Part shown: positions 59,233 to 64,000 of the stretch, piece after piece
Layout of the letters: every line of letters starts with the position of its first letter
How positions within the stretch are numbered: the first letter of the stretch is position 1
Origin: Simplicispira suum
Lineage (GTDB): Bacteria; Pseudomonadota; Gammaproteobacteria; Burkholderiales; Burkholderiaceae_C
Direction: 5' to 3'
DNA: 64,000 bases
Assembly (NCBI RefSeq): GCF_003008595.1
Contig: NZ_CP027669.1
Span: forward strand, 62,001 to 126,000
Notes under the pieces: generated by a model
Told to the model about the DNA's origin: nothing
Seen by the model: only the letters and a program-made list of their open reading frames with translations
Databases searched by the model: none
Position numbers and translations under genes: made by a program

Positions 59233-60562
59233 GGGTGTGCAGAATTTTGTGTAAACGGACAATCCACCGCAGGCGAGAGCCTGCTTGTCCGCAAACACAA
59301 TGACAACCAAGAAGCACGAAGTACCGCAAGAACTGTTGGCCAGCCTGCTGGCCGACTACAAGAAGCCTGAAGACCTGTTTGGCGAGAACGGGCTGCTCAA
59401 GCAGCTGACCAAACTGCTGGTGGAGAAGGCGCTGGACGCCGAACTGACCGAACACCTCGGTCACGAACGCCACGAGGCCGTGGCCAATGCCAGTGGTAAC
59501 ACCCGCAACGGCAAGAGCAAGAAGACCCTCAAGGGCGAGTTCGGCGAGCTTCCCATCGAAGTGCCACGCGACCGCCACGGCAGCTTTGAGCCCCAGCTCA
59601 TCCCCAAGCACCAGACCCGCTGGAACGGCTTGGACGACAAAATCATCTCCCTGTACGCCCGTGGCATGACGGTGCGCGAGATTCAGAGCCACCTGCAGGA
59701 GATGTACGGCGCCGAGGTCTCGCCCAGCCTGATTTCATTAGTGACGGACGCCGTCAGCGAAGAGGTCAAGGTCTGGCAGGCCCGCCCGCTGGACGCCATC
59801 TACCCCATCGTCTACCTGGACTGCATCCATGTGAAGGTGCGCGAGGGCGCGGTGCGGGTCAAGGCGGTGTACCTGGCCATCGGCATCAGCATGAATGGCG
59901 AGAAGGAGGTGCTAGGCCTGTGGCTGGCGCAGACCGAGGGTGCCAAGTTTTGGCTGCAGGTGGTCACCGAGCTGCGCAACCGGGGCGTACAGGACATCTT
60001 CATCGCCTGCGTTGACGGGCTCAAGGGCTTCCCCGATGCCATTGAGGCGGTGTTCCCCAAGGCTGTGGTTCAGCTGTGCATCGTGCACATGGTGCGTCAC
60101 AGCCTGAACTACGTCTCGTGGAAGCGCAGAAAAGATGTTGCGGCGGACCTGCGCCACATCTACCAGGCTGCCACCGCCGAAGAGGCCGAGCTGCGCCTGG
60201 GCGAGTTCGAAGCCAAGTGGGACTCGGACTACCTGCCCATTGGCCAGTCCTGGCGCAGGAACTGGAGCCGGCTGACGCGGTTCTTTGACTACCCGGCGGA
60301 AATCCGAAAGGTCATCTACACGACCAACGCCATCGAGTCGGTGAACATGGGGCTGAGGAAGCTGAGCAAGAACCGAGGGTCGTTTCCCAGCGACGAGGCG
60401 CTGACCAAGCTGTTCTACCTGGCCCTGCGCAACATCAGCCAGAAGTGGACCATGCCCATCCGCGATTGGAAGGCTGCGCTGACCCGCTTTACCATTCAGT
60501 TCGGTGACCGCATCTCCGTCAACTGAAGTCCGAACCGTTTACACAAAAATTCGGACACGCCC
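59233..60562 (+). mobile_element. IS256-family insertion sequence
   Basis: The element (1330 bp) is bounded by imperfect inverted repeats: GGGTGTGCAGAATTTTGTGT at 59233 and, inverted, GGGCGTGTCCGAATTTTTGT ending at 60562, both continuing to AAACGG. It holds one transposase gene. The flanks (CTATACCGA left, GAGCCCCCC right) show no clear target duplication, suggesting later rearrangement or loss. Confidence 0.9.
59300..60526 (+). CDS. IS256-family transposase
   Basis: This DDE transposase (408 residues) has the mutator-type signature: first Asp in YLDCIHVK, second in CVDGLKGFPDAI, and Glu in NAIESVN. The helical insertion between the second Asp and Glu contains the CxxH (CIVHMVRHSL) seen in the family. 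The frame is intact, so the element may be active. ATG at 59300 is preferred to an upstream GTG-type start. Confidence 0.94.
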   Translation: MTTKKHEVPQELLASLLADYKKPEDLFGENGLLKQLTKLLVEKALDAELTEHLGHERHEAVANASGNTRNGKSKKTLKGEFGELPIEVPRDRHGSFEPQLIPKHQTRWNGLDDKIISLYARGMTVREIQSHLQEMYGAEVSPSLISLVTDAVSEEVKVWQARPLDAIYPIVYLDCIHVKVREGAVRVKAVYLAIGISMNGEKEVLGLWLAQTEGAKFWLQVVTELRNRGVQDIFIACVDGLKGFPDAIEAVFPKAVVQLCIVHMVRHSLNYVSWKRRKDVAADLRHIYQAATAEEAELRLGEFEAKWDSDYLPIGQSWRRNWSRLTRFFDYPAEIRKVIYTTNAIESVNMGLRKLSKNRGSFPSDEALTKLFYLALRNISQKWTMPIRDWKAALTRFTIQFGDRISVN

Positions 60563-60699
60563 GAGCCCCCCACAACAAAAGAGTCTGATTGAAAAAGACC
60601 GGACAACTACAGTCAAGTCCTTTGGCCGTGGAGCCAACTTCTGGCCTCATTTCGGGGGTCAGAAGCATGTCCCCTACTTTGATTGTTCATACCGGCAAA

Positions 60700-61023
60700 C
60701 TATTCCGCAATTCGATCCGATATCCAGCTACGCACCGCTCGAGCAGACCATGAAGCTGCCCGTGGCCCTATCTTGACCGAACGCGGAAACTGCCCCCGAG
60801 ACATCTGTTCATATAGAGCAGAACGACACATGCCAGTCAGACGGAGGACCTCGGGAAGTCGGATGAGGCGGTCCTCGTCACTGACGGCAGGCAACAACCC
60901 AGGACCACTACCGCTCAACAAAGAAAGTGCCTCTTGCAGAAGGCTTGCGGCGCGATTCAACGTTTCTTCCTCGCAGCCCTGCCAAGGACGCATTGCTCCT
61001 TTGGCCTGTTCGTAGGCATTCAT
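60700..61023 (-). CDS. AlpA-family (MerR-like) phage regulatory protein
   Basis: This 107-residue protein has a C-terminal winged helix with RLIRLPEVLRLTGMCRSALYEQMSRGQFPRSVKIGPR, the AlpA pattern; AlpA regulators activate integrase or excision genes of prophages and islands. The N-terminal 50 residues are helical and not recognised. AGGAG lies eight bases before the ATG at 61023. It points toward the IS element, away from the DUF2958 gene. Confidence 0.8.
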   Translation of the reverse strand: MNAYEQAKGAMRPWQGCEEETLNRAASLLQEALSLLSGSGPGLLPAVSDEDRLIRLPEVLRLTGMCRSALYEQMSRGQFPRSVKIGPRAASWSARAVRSWISDRIAE

Positions 61024-61596
61024 AGCCTGCACTCCTGATCATGCGGCAAGTCGCCGCGACCCTCGAAGGGTGCCAAGGAAGCCCAACCACATCCACTCAC
61101 AGCAGCGCAGCGGAGCGCATGCAAGCAAAGCCGTTTCGAACACCCGGTACCGTCCCTGGTCGCGCCACCATCCTCCCTGACCACCGCATGAAGTACGGCT
61201 TGTTAGGAAAGACTGCCGTCAGCCTTCATGATCACCGAATTCAAAGCACCTGATGCGCTGCCGACGGAGCACCATGCTGCTTGGGGCTGAAACTGAGCAG
61301 AATGGAAGCTTTCGAGATATCAACGGGGTGACACGCAACAAACTCTACGTTGCATGCTCCAAGGCAAAGGGCAATCTGACGTTCATCCCCGAGCCTCTGC
61401 TCAAGGCGAGCGCTCGCACATGGGCAAGATCGAACGTGGAGAGCACATGCCGACGCTGGCGTTGATCCTGAAGATCGCACGGGCATTGGGCCGCAGCGCC
61501 TGCGAACTGATGCTGGAAACCGAGGCCCGGTTGCCCAAGAGCGAGGGATGACGCTATGTTGGCCGTCGGTAAATACTGACGGCCAACGCGCTGCGG
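61024..61596. other. Region of decayed coding fragments
   Basis: Apart from the helicase-like and HTH-like pieces listed separately (61253-61551) I see no intact gene. 61228-61250 starts with MITEF-like coding that stops after 20 codons. Base composition is lower in GC than the core genome. Confidence 0.4.
61253..61551 (+). pseudogene. Fused remnants: UvrD-like helicase end and Xre-type HTH end
   Basis: In one frame (about 61310-61410) the translation is NKLYVACSKAKGNLTFIPE, resembling the last motif of UvrD/Rep helicases. In another frame (about 61410-61551) it reads SHMGKIERGEHMPTL then ILKIARALGRSACELM, the second half of an Xre helix-turn-helix domain. No intact gene connects them. This looks like a deletion junction joining two gene tails. 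Confidence 0.5.
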
Positions 61597-61944
61597 TTAC
61601 GCCACAATCCTCCCCGCAAGGCGCGCCTCACGCGCGTAGGCACTCAGCCGCTTCTGCGGAGTGAAGTACAGGTCCCGTTCCACCGGAAGTCCCAGCCGGC
61701 CGCGCACAGTCGCAAGTTCTGCCAGACTGACCCAGCCCAACTCGGGATAGCCCAGACCCAGGTCGCACAGCCCAAACACGTTGTCGTGATCGTCCGGGTC
61801 CATCTCGCTCAGCAGCCAAGTCGCACCAGCGTCCGGGGTGAACAACTTGACCACCGGAGCGGGGTCGAAGTTGTCTTGTTCGAGAGACTGTCGGCCATTG
61901 GCCAGCAGTTGCCCGCGTTGTTCGTCCGTGATGAGCTTCTTCAT
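61597..61944 (-). CDS. DUF2958 protein
   Basis: The 115-residue protein matches the DUF2958 pattern: KLFTPDAGATWLLSEMDPDD, a central FGLCDLGLGYPELGWVSL segment, and RDLYFTP. Such genes are common on plasmids and integrative conjugative elements beside antirestriction genes; their role is unknown. The ATG at 61944 has an AAGGAG ribosome site. Confidence 0.82.
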   Translation of the reverse strand: MKKLITDEQRGQLLANGRQSLEQDNFDPAPVVKLFTPDAGATWLLSEMDPDDHDNVFGLCDLGLGYPELGWVSLAELATVRGRLGLPVERDLYFTPQKRLSAYAREARLAGRIVA

Positions 61945-62080
61945 GGTCTTCTCCTTGGAAGGAATCAGGGCGGAATTGCCCGAGACCGGAAGCAGCACGG
62001 CGCAGCGCAGCCGTCAGGGTTCGCAGACGGCCGCCAGGACGCCAGCGTGCACCGCACGCGCAGACCTTGACGGCGAGAAC

Positions 62081-62690
62081 GTGCGACCTGAGGTCGCTTG
62101 AATTTCTGTTTCAGGAGGAAGAAATGACTTGATGAAACCGGCTGTTCCATCAGCTGTTCCCTACCCGGACATGCGGAGCTGGCAACGGCTCGGTGTGAAG
62201 CTCCGGGGACAACGTAGCCGCCGGTCTAACCGGTACGCCGAGCCGCGAGGCAAGGTGGAATCTGCTAGCACAAATGCGGATCGGAGCAAGGGATGGATGG
62301 GTACGACCAACACATGTGAACGTCCGCAAAAGCGCCGTAACGTCTATCGAGCCAAATGTGCTGACAGGCTCGAACCAAAAGGTACGCGGCAAGGCATGGT
62401 CTTCGTTCTCTGGACCATCATGGACAGGAATGCCGCCGGCGCACAGGACGGGTCCGCACCATCCGGAAATTCATGCGGAACAGGGTAAGCCCATCACGCT
62501 GCCGGCAACGGCAGGCGAACCGCGAGGGACGCTGTGGGCGTGGTGGGTAAAGGAACGCGGAGAAAGCGAATGCCCGGCTGTAATGGCCGGGATACGGGCT
62601 GCGACATCGCCCGACGCGAAAGCGGGCAGACTTCCGCGAGGTCATTCATGGCGAGAGAGTCTTGACAAACCGTTGTACGAGGAAAAGCAG
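62081..62690 (+). ncRNA. Group II intron RNA, domains I-III and 5' part of domain IV
   Basis: About 610 bases without a coding gene, rich in complementary segments, ending at the reverse transcriptase ribosome site (GAGGAAAAGCAG). The exact domain borders were not derived. Confidence 0.6.
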
Positions 62691-64000
62691 ATGACGGCAA
62701 ACGACATTCCGGTGTCAGGCGCTGGTGCGTCCTTGCCCGATGCATTGATGTGGGATCTGGTGAACTGGAACCGCATCGAGGCAGAGGTGAAACGGCTTCA
62801 GATGCGTATCGCCAAGGCAGTTCGGGAAGGCAGGTGGGGCAAGGCGAAAGCCCTGCAGCGTCTGCTGACCCGCTCGCACAGCGGCAAGCTGCTTGCCGTC
62901 AAGCGAGTGACGGAAAACAGAGGCAAGAGAACGCCGGGGGTAGACGGGAAGGTCTGGCTGACCCCGGCGGCCAGATGGAAAGGGATGCTGTCGATGCGGC
63001 ATCGTGGCTACCGCCCGATGCCGCTGAGACGGGTCTACATCCCCAAGAGCAATGGGAAGATGCGTCCGTTGGGAATTCCATGTATGCGGTGCCGGGCGAT
63101 GCAGGCTTTGTGGAAGCTCGCCCTGGAACCCATCGCGGAGACGCGAGCGGACCTGAACTCCTATGGCTTCCGGCCAGGACGTTCGACCGCTGATGCCATC
63201 GAACAGTGTTTCAACTGCCTGTCGCATCGCACGTCGGCAGAGTGGGTTCTGGAAGGCGATATTCGAGGTTGTTTCGACAACTTCAGCCATGCCTGGCTCC
63301 TGAAGCACATACCGATGGACAAGGCGATCCTGCGCCAATGGCTGGAAGCTGGCTATGTCGATGAAGGGGCCCTGTTCGAGAGTCGGGCTGGCACACCCCA
63401 GGGAGGGATCATCTCGCCCGTGCTCGCGAACATGGCGTTGGACGGCCTGGAGGCTGCGGTTCTCGCGAGCGCCGGAGGATCGGAGCGCGCACATCGCAGG
63501 GCCAAGTTCAACGTCATCCGCTACGCCGATGACTTCGTGGTCACAGGCGCGTCGAAAGACGTGCTCGAATCCCAGGTTCTGCCTGCTATCCGCCGCTTCA
63601 TGGCGGAACGCGGACTGGAACTGTCGGAGGAGAAGACCCGGATCACGCATATCGAGCAAGGGTTCGACTTCCTGGGTCAGAACGTGCGCAAGTACGGTCG
63701 CCAGTGCCTGACCAAGCCAGCAAAGAAGAGCATCAAGTCGCTGCTGGACAAGGTGAGGGCAATCATTAAAGGGAATGCAACCGCCACGCAAGCGGCAGTG
63801 ATACGACTGCTCAACCCGGTGATCCGTGGTTGGGCCATGTACCACCGCCACGCTGCCGCGAAAACAACCTTTAATAGAGTCGATGACTTCATCTGGCACA
63901 TGCTTTGGAGGTGGGCAAAGCGCAGGCATCCCGCCAAAAGTGCATGGTGGATCAAGAAGCGGTACTTCCGGACGATCGGGAATCGGAACGGGGACTTCGC
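62691..64000 (+). CDS. ltrA: Group II intron reverse transcriptase/maturase (partial)
   Basis: The protein supports splicing and mobility of the intron. The visible 436 residues form the reverse-transcriptase domains, with the active site RYADDFVV near 280-287, the segment GTPQGGIISPVLANMALD (domain 4/5) and GKMRPLGIP (domain 1/2), then the maturase (X) domain with VIRGWAMYHRHAA. The frame is open without stop to the window edge, so the C-terminal DNA-binding and any endonuclease domain are unseen. The ATG at 62691 has a GAGGA ribosome site. Confidence 0.93.
   Translation, partial: MTANDIPVSGAGASLPDALMWDLVNWNRIEAEVKRLQMRIAKAVREGRWGKAKALQRLLTRSHSGKLLAVKRVTENRGKRTPGVDGKVWLTPAARWKGMLSMRHRGYRPMPLRRVYIPKSNGKMRPLGIPCMRCRAMQALWKLALEPIAETRADLNSYGFRPGRSTADAIEQCFNCLSHRTSAEWVLEGDIRGCFDNFSHAWLLKHIPMDKAILRQWLEAGYVDEGALFESRAGTPQGGIISPVLANMALDGLEAAVLASAGGSERAHRRAKFNVIRYADDFVVTGASKDVLESQVLPAIRRFMAERGLELSEEKTRITHIEQGFDFLGQNVRKYGRQCLTKPAKKSIKSLLDKVRAIIKGNATATQAAVIRLLNPVIRGWAMYHRHAAAKTTFNRVDDFIWHMLWRWAKRRHPAKSAWWIKKRYFRTIGNRNGDF

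Larger units (their letters stand above)
62081..64000 (+). mobile_element. Group II intron (right end beyond the window)
   Basis: A reverse transcriptase/maturase gene is preceded by about 610 bases of structured GC-rich RNA sequence. A GTGCG at 62081 matches the 5' consensus GUGYG and gives the usual distance to an ORF placed in domain IV. GGAGCT-N18-AGCTCC (62170-62205) and GCGAGGCAAGG (about 62242) resemble domain I features. The 3' end with domains V and VI lies outside. The host site lies just upstream of the DUF2958 gene. Confidence 0.72.

Noticed and set aside
62715..63929. A 404-codon minus-strand frame opposite the intron reverse transcriptase
   Set aside because: The plus-strand frame has full reverse transcriptase motifs including YADD; the antisense frame is its shadow.

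Overview
The window looks like chromosome of a GC-rich betaproteobacterium of the family Comamonadaceae (Acidovorax/Diaphorobacter/Comamonas relatives). This rests on protein signatures: an EarP plus Arg32-type EF-P pair, PhaR, DUF934 between sulfite reductase and CysH, PpiD next to HU, and a 16S-tRNA-Ile-tRNA-Ala-23S-5S operon. It also rests on two families of short repeats that, from memory, are typical of that family. The genus is inference; no database search was possible.

Layout. 1-3.4 kb: an HlyD-type fusion protein and two ABC-2 permeases. 3.4-13 kb: a Fur-box-preceded coiled-coil gene, a GAF-GAF-GGDEF cyclase, hrpA, argA and a GAF-HD-GYP phosphodiesterase. 13-18.2 kb: a GST, dsbB and the sulfate ABC importer sbp-cysT-cysW-cysA. 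18.3-22.5 kb: a TDT transporter, a LysR regulator, an NADPH-FMN reductase and a DUF6817-like protein. 22.6-29.2 kb: a TAXI-TRAP transporter with DUF1850, an LplA-like ligase, yggX and mnmC. 29.2-35.7 kb: the assimilatory sulfate block TSUP-cysI-DUF934-cysH-cysD-cysN. 35.7-39.6 kb: DUF488, fdxA, a ferredoxin-NADP reductase and aceA. 39.8-45.5 kb: an rRNA operon on the minus strand with its promoter. 45.7-55.7 kb: tRNA-His, ppiD, tRNA-Val(TAC), hupB, pgsA, uvrC, earP, efp, rimO, phaR and a small hypothetical gene.

From 55.76 kb to the right edge the character changes to accessory DNA. A 45-bp fragment of a tRNA-Val(GAC) gene, cut at the anticodon loop, marks the left end of an integrative element. 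It is followed by three 11-bp-phased iterons, a tyrosine integrase, an Xre/MbcA-type antitoxin with a RES-domain toxin, a third same-strand gene with a PIN-like pattern, a complete IS256-family element, an AlpA-like regulator, decayed gene fragments, a DUF2958 gene and a group II intron whose reverse transcriptase runs off the window.

How the genes work together. Sulfate is imported by Sbp-CysTWA, activated by CysDN, reduced by CysH and then by CysI; the TSUP carrier may move sulfite or sulfate. The CysH here lacks the iron-sulfur cysteines of APS reductases, and no APS kinase is visible. EarP modifies EF-P. FdxA and the reductase may form an electron-transfer pair. GGDEF and HD-GYP proteins make and break c-di-GMP.

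The most unusual structural signal is two families of short repeats. Family 1 (ten copies) nearly always begins just after a stop codon when intergenic. It also lies in frame inside hrpA and earP and supplies the start codon or N-terminus of three genes. Family 2 (three copies) directly follows the stop codons of cysH, cysD and fdxA. The best candidate for an undescribed functional system is the Xre-RES-PIN-like trio beside the integrase.
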